Below are positions 8,520 to 17,645 of a stretch of DNA of 64,000 nt, in pieces. Positions within the stretch are counted from its first letter, which is position 1; every line of letters starts with the position of its first letter. Origin of the DNA: RGIG7213 sp045544195 (GTDB lineage Bacteria > Bacillota > Clostridia > Oscillospirales > CAG-272); contig JAZPYO010000011.1 of assembly GCA_045544195.1 (NCBI GenBank), forward strand, positions 1-64,000, in the 5' to 3' direction. The notes under the pieces were generated by a model that saw only the letters and a list, made by a program, of their open reading frames with translations, ran no database searches and was not told where the DNA came from. Made by a program: the position numbers and the translations under genes.

Positions 8520-8560
8520 GAAGCACTCACTTTAGGGACAACATCCCAGGTGAGTGCTTC
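8520..8560. terminator. Hairpin downstream of spoIVB
   Basis: An 11-bp stem (8520-8530 with 8550-8560) encloses a loop that holds a second small stem and the 13-bp repeat ttagggacaacat. It lies 11 bp beyond the spoIVB stop and probably ends that transcript. It also marks the junction between spoIVB and the inserted block. Confidence 0.6.
8532..8544. repeat. 13-bp direct repeat, right copy
   Basis: This is the second copy of ttagggacaacat, matching 6904-6916 exactly. It lies in the loop of the hairpin after spoIVB. Confidence 0.45.
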
Positions 8561-8571
8561 GATGTTTAGGG

Positions 8572-9759
8572 TTAATTCACGCCATTTTCAGCGGCTTCAA
8601 GCATGTTTTCGATAAAAATTCCGTACCCCTTTGTCGGGTCATTGATGAGAACATGTGTTACAGCTCCCACAATTCGGCCATTTTGGAGGATGGGCGACCC
8701 CGACATACCCTGGACTATTCCGCCCGTTTCGTCTATTAGCTTTTCGTCTGTAACCTTGATGATGAAATTCTTATTTTCCGATGATCTGTCGATGATACGC
8801 ACGATCTCTATATCGTACATATCCCTTTTGTTATTACCTGTTGTGCACATTATCTGCGCTTTTCCTGCCGATAACTCGTCCTTAAGGGCTATCGGTATAG
8901 CTTGCTCCTTGCTTATCGGGCAGTCCGTGAACGATCCGAAAACGCCGCAAACGGTGTTTTCACGCAGCACACCCGTATCGCTGCCTGAGAAATATCCTCT
9001 GAGTTCTCCGGGAGCTCCGCTTTTTCCCTTCGTTACACCGCTGAGCGTTACATTGCACACGCTTCCCTTGCGCAACGGCATAAGCAAGCCTGTGTCTGTG
9101 TCGCACACACCGTGACCGAGTCCGCCAAAGCTGTTATTCTGAGGGTCTATATATGTCAGCGTGCCTATGCCTGCCGTACTGTCCTTTACCCACAGACCTG
9201 CCTTGTACTTACCTTCGATCTTTTCGTAGACAGGTGTTATTTTAGTTTTGAAGCTCTGTCCGTTTCTCGTGTATTCTATACTTATCGGCTTTCCGTTGCA
9301 TGCTTCGATCTGCTTTATAAATTCATCGTTTGTATATATGGCTTTTCCGTTTACGCTTGTTATTATATCCTTGATCTTGATCCCGCCGTCAGTGCCCGGA
9401 GTAAATGTGCCGTTTTCGGTCACTACCTCTGATACACCTACTACTATTACTCCGTTTGTGGACAGCTTTATTCCAAACGGTACGCCCCCCGGAATAACGT
9501 GGAGTCTGTCGTGAACAGACAGGCTGACGGTCTTTATGTCTACGCCGAATACCGAAACCGTAGCATTCGTTTTTTCGTTAGCATACGCATTTGTTTTAAG
9601 CTGCGCAAACGATGGCAGATCTGCATTTTCGCCGCTGAAATATGAAATACTGTCATCTATTGCGTTATCTGCGTATCCCGCTGATGCCGTAAAGCACGCC
9701 AACAAAGCAAAGAAAACACCGAAAAGTGCCCGTCCTGCCTTGAATTTTATTTTATTCAT
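8572..9759 (-). CDS. spoIVB: SpoIVB peptidase (stage IV sporulation protein B)
   Basis: A protein of 395 residues with an N-terminal signal anchor (residues ~8-30), a PDZ domain (~110-190, GGIKIKDIITSVNGKAI) and the S55 peptidase domain. Catalytic elements are visible: the histidine in LGHGVCDTDTG and the serine in GMSGSPILQNG near residue 355. In endospore formers this protease is made in the forespore and cleaves SpoIVFA, releasing pro-sigma-K processing in the mother cell. Gene length and motifs are normal, so this copy is the functional one. Two diverged copies of its 3' end lie downstream, both starting at the active-site serine codon, so the gene appears to have served as an integration target. 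Confidence 0.93.
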   Translation of the reverse strand: MNKIKFKAGRALFGVFFALLACFTASAGYADNAIDDSISYFSGENADLPSFAQLKTNAYANEKTNATVSVFGVDIKTVSLSVHDRLHVIPGGVPFGIKLSTNGVIVVGVSEVVTENGTFTPGTDGGIKIKDIITSVNGKAIYTNDEFIKQIEACNGKPISIEYTRNGQSFKTKITPVYEKIEGKYKAGLWVKDSTAGIGTLTYIDPQNNSFGGLGHGVCDTDTGLLMPLRKGSVCNVTLSGVTKGKSGAPGELRGYFSGSDTGVLRENTVCGVFGSFTDCPISKEQAIPIALKDELSAGKAQIMCTTGNNKRDMYDIEIVRIIDRSSENKNFIIKVTDEKLIDETGGIVQGMSGSPILQNGRIVGAVTHVLINDPTKGYGIFIENMLEAAENGVN

Positions 9760-10198
9760 TCATTTTGAACCTTGCCTTTCCAAATCTGTATACGGTATTA
9801 TTATTTGCCGCATAATAAAAATAATTCCTTACCGCCGTTTTGAACGGCATTATTATTCTTGACGTTTTTAAACGTATTATCCGAAGAAAAAATTAATATG
9901 TTATCCAATTATTTATCGCCTGTGGTAAAGCTTAAAAAACAGCCCTTCGCTCTGCGCTTTGTTTTGAAAGTATTCCGTTTCCGCTTGCAGAACGCGGTTG
10001 TTCAAACCGCGAGGAATATTTTATAACGGCGTAAATGAACTTTCATTTTACCGCTGACTGTGCGCGCGTTAAATAAACGTTTTTTTTGAAAAAAACAGCA
10101 TAAAATTTATAAATATTATATGTGGTATTATTCTTGATTTTTTTGGTAAAATATGATATAATAATTACATAAATTATATTATTTGAAAGGGAAAATAT
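9760..10198. other. Divergent intergenic region with three small hairpins and a promoter
   Basis: This region separates spoIVB (minus) from the large surface protein gene (plus). It holds short dyads near 9834-9850, 9861-9878 and 9993-10011, each with GTT-loop-AAC stems. A strong plus promoter, TTGATT, 17 bases and TATAAT (about 10132-10160), drives the 10199 gene. I found no convincing sigma-G consensus for spoIVB, although one would be expected. Confidence 0.5.
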
Positions 10199-13100
10199 AT
10201 GAAAAACCTTATCAGTAAAATCGGAAAAGAAAAATTTTTCGTGTTGATCGCCGTTGCAGTATTATTGATCGTGGCGATTGTAGTAAGTGCTGTATTTATC
10301 TCGAAAAAATCAAATGTGGAAACATTTACAGTAAAATTTGATTATAATTATGATGGATCAATTGCTCCGGTGGAGCAAAAAATACCAAACGGCGATTTTG
10401 CAGTAGAACCTGAAATTCCGAGCCGTGACGGATATGTGTTTTACGGATGGCTTACGTATCCGGATGTAGAGGCATGGTCTCAGAATCCTGCAGATTTAAG
10501 TACTTTTTCGATAAATGAAGACATTACTTTCTATGCTATTTGGTATAGTGATGAATTTGATGAGGACGGCGATGGTTTATCGCACGCTGACGAATTACTC
10601 AATAAAACAGATGCATTCAAATACGATACTGACGGTGACGGAATTTCTGACGGAGATGAGGTAAACAATTACAATACAAATCCTTGTGAAAGTGATTCCG
10701 ACGAAGACGGTATTGCTGATGGTACGGAAGTTGCTTTAGGACTAAATCCTCTTAACTCACATTCTGATGGCGTTACTCACGATACAGAAAGAAAACTTGA
10801 GGCGATATATGAAGATTTTGATGAGCTTTTTGATTTGAAAATTACTTCAAAAGCAAATATGCTGTCTACTGTTTCGGTTCAAACGTTTGATAACGACGTA
10901 ATTTCCGATCCAACTGGTTTGATCAGCCCTGTTATTGACGTTCAGTATGAGAAAACATACAGCTTTGATGCTGCTGAATTGGTGTTTGATTATTCTAATT
11001 CCGATCTTTCCGGAATAAACGAGAATGATCTTATTTTCCTTTATATAAACGAAGAAACAGGCAAATATGAGGAGATATCTTCGGTTATTGATAAGGAAAA
11101 GAAAATAATTATTGGTAAACCTACGCATTTTTCGGCATATGTCGTTGGAGATAAAAAATTAGTTACAAAATCAGTATCATTTAGTCCATTTATGACATCA
11201 ATCACATATGAAGAAGAATTAATAAGAGCATATGATTTAGCAGTAACAGGATTCGATGTACAACAACATGGTTATGCATTTTCTAATTTTGTTACGAGAA
11301 ATCAACCTGGCGGAGTATGTTATGGTATGGCATGGACTACATGCCTTAATTATATTGAAAAATTACCGATATCAGGGCTTTCGTATCTATATAAAGGGAG
11401 ATATATACCTGCATATAATTTGTTTTCTGTTCCTAGATATCAAAATAATAAGCTGTATTATGAGAGTGAAAAAAATATCTTTAACAGCTCCAACAATTAT
11501 TGTTGGACTGATAGTAACACAGAAGCTAATGAAATAAAAGATGTTCTAAATTGTATTATACATTATTGGGGTAAACAACCACTCTTATCCGATCAGTTTG
11601 GTTCTAACCTTGAAAAAGAATCTAATTTTAAATTATTAATAGATAAATTGAAAAATGATAATCCTGTTCCATTATCAATGTATAAATATCGTGATTTTGA
11701 TGAAGTTGAGAGTGCGCATGCTATCTTAGCGTATGGATTATACTACGATATATCAAATGGTGTAGAGAATTATTATATATTGGTTTATGATAGTAATTAT
11801 CCAGGTGAAAAATGCTATATTAGAGTAACTACTAAAAGATCATTGTTAGAAAAAACATATGTATTAGAATATAAAGGATATACAAATTTTCAACTTTCTG
11901 ATGATATTGACCTGCCTGATGATGAAAGTCTATTTATCAAACATACAACAGAAGAAACTACTTCCCCCACTCCCGAAACTACCGAGCACGTTCATTCTTA
12001 CACTTCCACCGACAATGCGGCGTCTTGCACAAAGGAAGTTAAGATAGTTTACACTTGTTCTTGCGGCGAGAGCTATACCGAAACTCTGCCGATGATCGAG
12101 CATAATTATGTAAATAATGTTTGCTCTATGTGCGGGCTTAAAAAAGAAGTTTTCAGCGAGGGACTTGAATATAAGCTTAGCGGCGATAAGACATATTATT
12201 CCCTTGTCGGCATAGGATCCTGCACCGATGTTGATATCATTATTCCTTCGGTATATGAAGGGCTCCCCGTAACTGAAATTGAAAGCGAAGCATTCAAGGG
12301 TAACAAGACTATTAAATCAGTTGTAATTCCTGAAAGCGTAAAAACTATCGGAATAAGCGCATTTAATAATGTGGTCTCTCTTGAAAGTGTTACATTTAAA
12401 GAGGGACTCGTTTCGATCGAATACGGAGCTTTCTCTTTTTGCGATAATCTTACAAAGATCGTTCTTCCCCAAAGCCTTCGAAGAGTTTCTCAAGTGTTTG
12501 CATGCTGCCCAAAGTTGACGGATATAACACTGAACGAGGGATTGATTGAAATTGGCTTTGGATCGTTTGAGGCTTATTCTCCTTTCGGAAATTACAACGA
12601 CGTGGCATTCAGCTTCTACGGAAACGGAAAATATCTCGGAACTAAGGATAATCCTTATTATGCATTTATGGAACTTGCCGATCCTTTCAACAATAAGAAT
12701 TGCGAGATTCACAAGGATACGAAAATTATTGCAAGCGAAGCTTTTGCCAATGGCATTATCGAAGAACTTGTCATTCCGGACGGAGTCAAAGCAATCGGCA
12801 CATATGCATTTTTATCTTGCCCGAAACTGAAAACACTTAAATTTGGCGGCGTTGTCGAGAATTTGCCAGCCTTGTTGTGGTCTAGCGACAAAACAAATAT
12901 TACTTTTAACGAATACGAAGGCGCACTATATCTTGGCAACGATTCGAACCCATATCTTATTCTTTTCTCCGTAAAAGATAAGAATCTATCTTCATACACC
13001 ATTCATCCCGATACAAAACAGATCGCAGACAATGCTTTCCGTGGGTGCTCATCTCTCAAGGCGTTTGTAATTCCAGACAACATAACCGTTGTAGGGAAAT

Positions 13101-14833
13101 ATGCTTTCGCCGAATGTAAGGCACTGACTGAGATCGTTATTCCGAAGAGTATCACGAGGATTCCTACAGGAATGCTTTATGACTGCACTGCGATAACCGA
13201 ATTCACCATTCCGAATCATATCGTATCGATCGGCGATTATGCTTTCCGCGGATGCTCAGAGCTTGCAAAGGTTGTTATGAAAAATAACGTAAAATACATC
13301 GGCAAAAGGGCGTTTGCGGTTTGTTCTAAGCTCAAAACGATTGACTATTACGGAACAGAGGCGGAGTGGAACAAGGTTGAAACCGGCAAGAATTGGAACT
13401 TGACTAATCAGTATCTTTCACCTATTAGCGTTAATATAATCGAGCACGTCACTCTCGATGCCGGCGCTTCCGAGGGTATAGTTTATATAAAATCTAAGGA
13501 CGAAAAATACTATTACGTTGTATCACTCGGTCTTTGCACCGATACTGACATCATAATTTCAGCAAACTACAATGGTCTTCCTGTTGAATTAATAAATAAA
13601 AACGCTTTTGAAAACTGCAAAAATATCGTATCAGTAACAATACCTTCTTCGGTTAAAACAATTGATTCATCTGCGTTTAAAAATTGCACCGCACTTCGAA
13701 GCGTCAAGCTGGCAGAGGGCGTTGAAAAGATTGCGTTTCTCGCTTTCGAGGGATGCACCGCGCTGGAAGAGGTTAATATTCCGTCCACCTGTACGCTCGA
13801 AAATGCTTTTGTTGGTTGCACTTCGCTTAAAACTCTCAATATCTCTCCCGCGAACACAAGTTTAAAGATGATTGGCGACTGTCTTATTTCGGTTGAAAAT
13901 GATGTGATACTTGCACTCGGAGAGCAGAAAATCCCGGAAGGTGTAGGAATCGACCGTATTCTGTCCAATGCATTCTATCATGCTGCTATTAAGGAAATTG
14001 TGATTCCCGAAGGTGTGACCACAATAGATCTCATAGCTTTTGATAGTTGCGCAAAGCTTGAAAAAGTGACTTTCCCTAAAAGTCTTAAATCCATCGGTAA
14101 TGCGGCATTCAGAGATTGCAAGTCTCTTCGAGAAGTGTTTATTCCAGAAAACGTAAACACATTGGGCATCAATCCTTTTAACGGTTGTACTGCAATTACT
14201 TCGATCATGGTTGATACCGAAAACAAAACATATAAAGCTGTTGAAAGTTGCATTATAGATATTGCGGGCAAGAAACTCGTTACCGGATTCTCGACAAGCA
14301 AGATTCCGAACGACGGTTCAGTCACTGTCATCGGTCAGGCGGCATTCAGTGGGATTGACAATATCAAGAACATAGAAATTAACAACAATATTACAAAAAT
14401 CGAAGAGGGTGCATTTATGGAATGTCATGGCATCGAAAAACTTGTCATTCCCGACAGCGTAACTGAAATTGGCTCAACTGTAATATATCAAATGAATTCG
14501 TTGACTGAGCTTGTACTCGGAAACGGTGTAACCTCTTTGGATTGTATATACTGTTCAAGCTTGAAAAATCTCCAAAAACTCACTATCGGCAACGGAATCA
14601 CCGTCATTGAAAAATACGATTTGATGTCATGCACGGCTTCCGAAATCGTTCTTTCTAAAAGTATTAAAAAGATTGAAGCAAGCGCAATATGCTGGTGTGA
14701 TAATCTCAATGCAATTAGATACGAGGGCACCGTTGCTGAATGGAATGCAATTGAAAAGGAAACCGGATGGGATAATGGTACAAACAATTACACCATTTAC
14801 TGTTCTGACGGAGAAATAAAAAAATCAAATTAA
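10199..14833 (+). CDS. Giant BspA-type LRR surface protein with peptidase-like domain
   Basis: A protein of 1,544 residues. A transmembrane anchor or signal spans residues ~14-37. It is followed by an InlB-type beta repeat (~42-117), a thrombospondin-3-like calcium repeat region (~120-185, DTDGDGISDGDEV) and a beta domain to ~315. Then comes a cysteine-peptidase-like module at ~330-580, with Cys374 in GGVCYGMAW, His507 in SAHAILAYG and Asp531 in VYDSN. A threonine-rich linker leads to many LRR_5/BspA leucine-rich repeats (~670-1530). Such proteins sit on the cell surface and mediate adhesion or host and fibre contact. The peptidase-like part, about 11.15-11.95 kb, is much more AT-rich than its flanks, so the gene looks mosaic. 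No sortase or dockerin signal is seen at the C-terminus. Proteolytic activity is inferred only. Confidence 0.85.
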   Translation: MKNLISKIGKEKFFVLIAVAVLLIVAIVVSAVFISKKSNVETFTVKFDYNYDGSIAPVEQKIPNGDFAVEPEIPSRDGYVFYGWLTYPDVEAWSQNPADLSTFSINEDITFYAIWYSDEFDEDGDGLSHADELLNKTDAFKYDTDGDGISDGDEVNNYNTNPCESDSDEDGIADGTEVALGLNPLNSHSDGVTHDTERKLEAIYEDFDELFDLKITSKANMLSTVSVQTFDNDVISDPTGLISPVIDVQYEKTYSFDAAELVFDYSNSDLSGINENDLIFLYINEETGKYEEISSVIDKEKKIIIGKPTHFSAYVVGDKKLVTKSVSFSPFMTSITYEEELIRAYDLAVTGFDVQQHGYAFSNFVTRNQPGGVCYGMAWTTCLNYIEKLPISGLSYLYKGRYIPAYNLFSVPRYQNNKLYYESEKNIFNSSNNYCWTDSNTEANEIKDVLNCIIHYWGKQPLLSDQFGSNLEKESNFKLLIDKLKNDNPVPLSMYKYRDFDEVESAHAILAYGLYYDISNGVENYYILVYDSNYPGEKCYIRVTTKRSLLEKTYVLEYKGYTNFQLSDDIDLPDDESLFIKHTTEETTSPTPETTEHVHSYTSTDNAASCTKEVKIVYTCSCGESYTETLPMIEHNYVNNVCSMCGLKKEVFSEGLEYKLSGDKTYYSLVGIGSCTDVDIIIPSVYEGLPVTEIESEAFKGNKTIKSVVIPESVKTIGISAFNNVVSLESVTFKEGLVSIEYGAFSFCDNLTKIVLPQSLRRVSQVFACCPKLTDITLNEGLIEIGFGSFEAYSPFGNYNDVAFSFYGNGKYLGTKDNPYYAFMELADPFNNKNCEIHKDTKIIASEAFANGIIEELVIPDGVKAIGTYAFLSCPKLKTLKFGGVVENLPALLWSSDKTNITFNEYEGALYLGNDSNPYLILFSVKDKNLSSYTIHPDTKQIADNAFRGCSSLKAFVIPDNITVVGKYAFAECKALTEIVIPKSITRIPTGMLYDCTAITEFTIPNHIVSIGDYAFRGCSELAKVVMKNNVKYIGKRAFAVCSKLKTIDYYGTEAEWNKVETGKNWNLTNQYLSPISVNIIEHVTLDAGASEGIVYIKSKDEKYYYVVSLGLCTDTDIIISANYNGLPVELINKNAFENCKNIVSVTIPSSVKTIDSSAFKNCTALRSVKLAEGVEKIAFLAFEGCTALEEVNIPSTCTLENAFVGCTSLKTLNISPANTSLKMIGDCLISVENDVILALGEQKIPEGVGIDRILSNAFYHAAIKEIVIPEGVTTIDLIAFDSCAKLEKVTFPKSLKSIGNAAFRDCKSLREVFIPENVNTLGINPFNGCTAITSIMVDTENKTYKAVESCIIDIAGKKLVTGFSTSKIPNDGSVTVIGQAAFSGIDNIKNIEINNNITKIEEGAFMECHGIEKLVIPDSVTEIGSTVIYQMNSLTELVLGNGVTSLDCIYCSSLKNLQKLTIGNGITVIEKYDLMSCTASEIVLSKSIKKIEASAICWCDNLNAIRYEGTVAEWNAIEKETGWDNGTNNYTIYCSDGEIKKSN

Positions 14834-14925
14834 TAGTCCTAATATCCGCACGTGTTTGGGAGGATATTAAATGATTTGCAAAAATATGTCAGTGCTTTTT
14901 TGAAAAAAAAACAGCATAAATGATA

Positions 14926-14954
14926 TTTACAAATCGTTTTGCGCGTGATATAAT
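14926..14954 (+). promoter_or_regulatory. Promoter of the PfkB-like gene
   Basis: TTTACA (14926-14931), 17 bases and TATAAT (14949-14954) lie upstream of the start at 15007. Confidence 0.7.
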
Positions 14955-15006
14955 TAATATAATAGCAATAAAGCTACTGCTATTATTCGTGAAAGGGGTG
15001 TTTTTA

Positions 15007-15942
15007 ATGCATCGAATACTTACGATAAGCGGCGTATATATGTGTCTGAGGGCATATGTGGGCAATATTCCCATGCGTTATCAGGAAAAATACGGCGAGG
15101 GCTTTGAGTTTTTGCCCGGCGGAAAGGGAGTTGTGGCAGCCGCAGCATTTTCGGCTTTGGGCGCTGACAGTATGCTTTGCGCCAAAATGGCAAACGATGC
15201 CAACGGGAAAACGCTGTCCGATTTTTTCAATGCGGCAAACGTTTCCTGCCGATACGAGTCAAAGTCAAAGACAGATAAAACAGGCTATCAGCTTACTGTA
15301 TTTGAAAGCGATTCCTCGTGGCGTACTGTCAAGTTTCCCGGGGCGAATATGGCTCTTACTGCCGACGACGTTGAAAGCGCGTTTACCTGTATGCCCGATG
15401 CTGTATACATTCAAAAGGAAGTGCCTGATAAGATAATAATCGAAGCGTGCCGCCTTGCTCACGAAAAGGATATACCGATATTCTATCAGCCGTGTGCCCC
15501 CAGAGGCGAGCTTACCCCTGCGATGCTCGGAGAATTGGAAATGTTTATAATTGACGCTGATGACGTTTTTTCGTACAGCGGCGTTGAAATGAGAGATTTT
15601 GACAGCTACCTTCAGGCGTGCATCGCGCTTGAATCACGCGTAAGAGCGAAAAGATACGTTGTGCGCATTGACGATGAGAGAGGAACATTTATATACGACA
15701 GCAAATTCCATAATATCATAGAGCCTTACACGATAGCTACCGTTGATAAGGGCGGTGCATTTGAAGTGTTCGGCGCTGCCACGGTCTGCGAATATCTTAA
15801 AAGCGGCAACTTCCGCAAAAGTGTGACATACGGCAACATCGCATATTCACTTTCAGCCTCAAGGCTCGGTGATGTGGATTCTATCCCAACGGCAAACGAA
15901 ATAGACGATCACATCAAAGAAAACGGCATTGATCTCGGTTAA
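15007..15942 (+). CDS. PfkB/ribokinase-family protein, degenerate active site
   Basis: A protein of 311 residues with the ribokinase fold: FLPGGKGVVAAAAFSALGAD near the N-terminus matches the PfkB signature 1 (GG-G-N/K...A...LGG). The start at 15007 has AAAGGGGTG upstream. The C-terminal PfkB signature, normally DTxGAGD with a catalytic aspartate, reads VDKGGAFEVFGAA here, so the usual glycine-aspartate catalytic pair is altered. It may phosphorylate a sugar or nucleoside poorly or act in another way. It is a single-gene unit with its own promoter, followed by guaB with a separate promoter. Family assignment is strong; enzymatic activity is doubtful. Confidence 0.8.
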   Translation: MHRILTISGVYMCLRAYVGNIPMRYQEKYGEGFEFLPGGKGVVAAAAFSALGADSMLCAKMANDANGKTLSDFFNAANVSCRYESKSKTDKTGYQLTVFESDSSWRTVKFPGANMALTADDVESAFTCMPDAVYIQKEVPDKIIIEACRLAHEKDIPIFYQPCAPRGELTPAMLGELEMFIIDADDVFSYSGVEMRDFDSYLQACIALESRVRAKRYVVRIDDERGTFIYDSKFHNIIEPYTIATVDKGGAFEVFGAATVCEYLKSGNFRKSVTYGNIAYSLSASRLGDVDSIPTANEIDDHIKENGIDLG

Positions 15943-15969
15943 AAAATTGTAAATAAAACGCAGGTGCAG

Positions 15970-15998
15970 TTGACAATTTTGTATTGCACATATATAAT
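15970..15998 (+). promoter_or_regulatory. guaB promoter
   Basis: TTGACA (15970-15975), a 17-base spacer and TATAAT (15993-15998) lie upstream of guaB. The leader of ~85 nt has no purine-riboswitch core that I can see. Confidence 0.75.
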
Positions 15999-16089
15999 CA
16001 TTATTTAATAAGTTAAAAATGCCGTTCGACATATGCCGGCGATGGTGTCAAAACGGTAAAATCAGTTTGCGTCGGAGAAGAGGTGTGGA

Positions 16090-17565
16090 ATGTTTAACTG
16101 TAACGAAAAGGATAAGTTTGTTAAAGAAGGCTTGACTTTTGATGACGTGCTGCTCATACCCGCAAAAAGCGATATTTTGCCTGCGGATATTGATCTCAGC
16201 ACAAGACTTACGAAAAAGATCTCGCTTAATATCCCGCTTATGAGTGCGGCGATGGATACCGTAACGGAATCAGGACTTGCTATTGCTATGGCAAGAGAGG
16301 GCGGTATAGGTATAATCCACAAGAATATGCCCGTTGATCTTCAGGCTGATGAGGTACAGCGTGTTAAGCGTTCCGAAAACGGAGTCATTACAGATCCGTT
16401 TTATCTCGGTGCGGATAATTATGTTTATGAGGCAGATGCCCTCATGAAAAAATACCGCATTTCAGGTGTTCCGATATGCGATGAAAGCAAGACCCTCATA
16501 GGCATCATTACCAACAGAGATATGCGTTTTCTCGTAGATCATAACGTGAAGATAAAGGACGTTATGACAAGGGAAAACCTTGTTACAGCTCCCAAGGGCA
16601 CAAATCTTGCACAGGCTCAGGAGATACTCAGAAAGCATAAGATCGAAAAGCTCCCGATCGTTGACGAAAACGGAAAGCTGACAGGTCTTATAACGATCAA
16701 GGACATCGAAAAAGCACAGAAATACCCCAATTCCGCAAAGGACGCTACGGGCAGACTTCTCGTAGGCGCGGCTATCGGCGTAACGAACGATGTTCTTGAA
16801 AGAGCAGGAAAGCTCCTTGCAGCAGGAGCAGACGTTCTTGTTCTTGACTCTGCTCACGGTCATTCCGCAGGCATCATAAGCTGCGTTGAAAGGATCAAAA
16901 ACACATTCCCCGAATGTCAGCTTATAGCAGGTAATATCGCCACTGCCGCAGCGGCACACGATCTTATTTCAGCAGGCGCTGACGCAGTAAAGGTCGGTAT
17001 AGGCCCGGGCTCTATATGCACAACGAGAATTATCGCAGGTATCGGCGTACCGCAGGTAACGGCGATATATGATGTTGCGTGTGAGGCTGATAAATACGGT
17101 ATTCCCGTTATCGCAGACGGCGGTATCAAGTACAGCGGCGACTGCGTAAAATCGATCGCGGCAGGCGCTGAGGTAGTAATGATCGGCTCACTGTTTGCAG
17201 GCTGCGAGGAAAGCCCCGGCGACTGCGAGATATTCCAGGGCAGACGCTTCAAGGTATACAGAGGCATGGGATCGCTTGCGGCTATGGAAAAGGGCTCAAA
17301 GGACAGATACTTCCAGCAGGGCAATAAAAAACTCGTTCCTGAGGGAGTTGAGGGCAGAGTTCCCTTTAAAGGCCCGCTTTCCGATACTGTATATCAGCTC
17401 GTAGGCGGCTTGCGCTCAGGTATGGGCTACTGCGGAGCGCATACAGTTGCAGAGCTTCGCGAAAACGGACAGTTCATAAAGATCACCGGAGCAGGCTTGC
17501 GTGAATCGCATCCTCACGATATCAGCATTACGAAGGAAGCACCAAACTACAGCGTACAGGGCTGA
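16090..17565 (+). CDS. guaB: IMP dehydrogenase
   Basis: A protein of 491 residues of normal family length. It oxidises IMP to XMP with NAD+, the first step committed to guanine nucleotides. The TIM barrel is interrupted by two CBS domains (~95-220). The catalytic loop GIGPGSICTTRI carries the active-site cysteine near residue 310, and ADGGIKYSGD binds substrate phosphate. The flap RYFQQ is also present. Start has GAAGAGGTG upstream. A leader promoter is separate from the gene before it; the sugar nucleotidyltransferase follows 80 bp later. Confidence 0.97.
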   Translation: MFNCNEKDKFVKEGLTFDDVLLIPAKSDILPADIDLSTRLTKKISLNIPLMSAAMDTVTESGLAIAMAREGGIGIIHKNMPVDLQADEVQRVKRSENGVITDPFYLGADNYVYEADALMKKYRISGVPICDESKTLIGIITNRDMRFLVDHNVKIKDVMTRENLVTAPKGTNLAQAQEILRKHKIEKLPIVDENGKLTGLITIKDIEKAQKYPNSAKDATGRLLVGAAIGVTNDVLERAGKLLAAGADVLVLDSAHGHSAGIISCVERIKNTFPECQLIAGNIATAAAAHDLISAGADAVKVGIGPGSICTTRIIAGIGVPQVTAIYDVACEADKYGIPVIADGGIKYSGDCVKSIAAGAEVVMIGSLFAGCEESPGDCEIFQGRRFKVYRGMGSLAAMEKGSKDRYFQQGNKKLVPEGVEGRVPFKGPLSDTVYQLVGGLRSGMGYCGAHTVAELRENGQFIKITGAGLRESHPHDISITKEAPNYSVQG

Positions 17566-17645
17566 TCGATAAGCGCTTAGCTGTAAATTATGAATAAAGG
17601 ATCGGTTTTTTCCGATAATACTAATGTTGAAAGGTTATTTTTGAA

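Noticed and set aside
15943..16089. Purine riboswitch ahead of guaB
   Set aside because: The leader is short and lacks the conserved three-way junction sequences.
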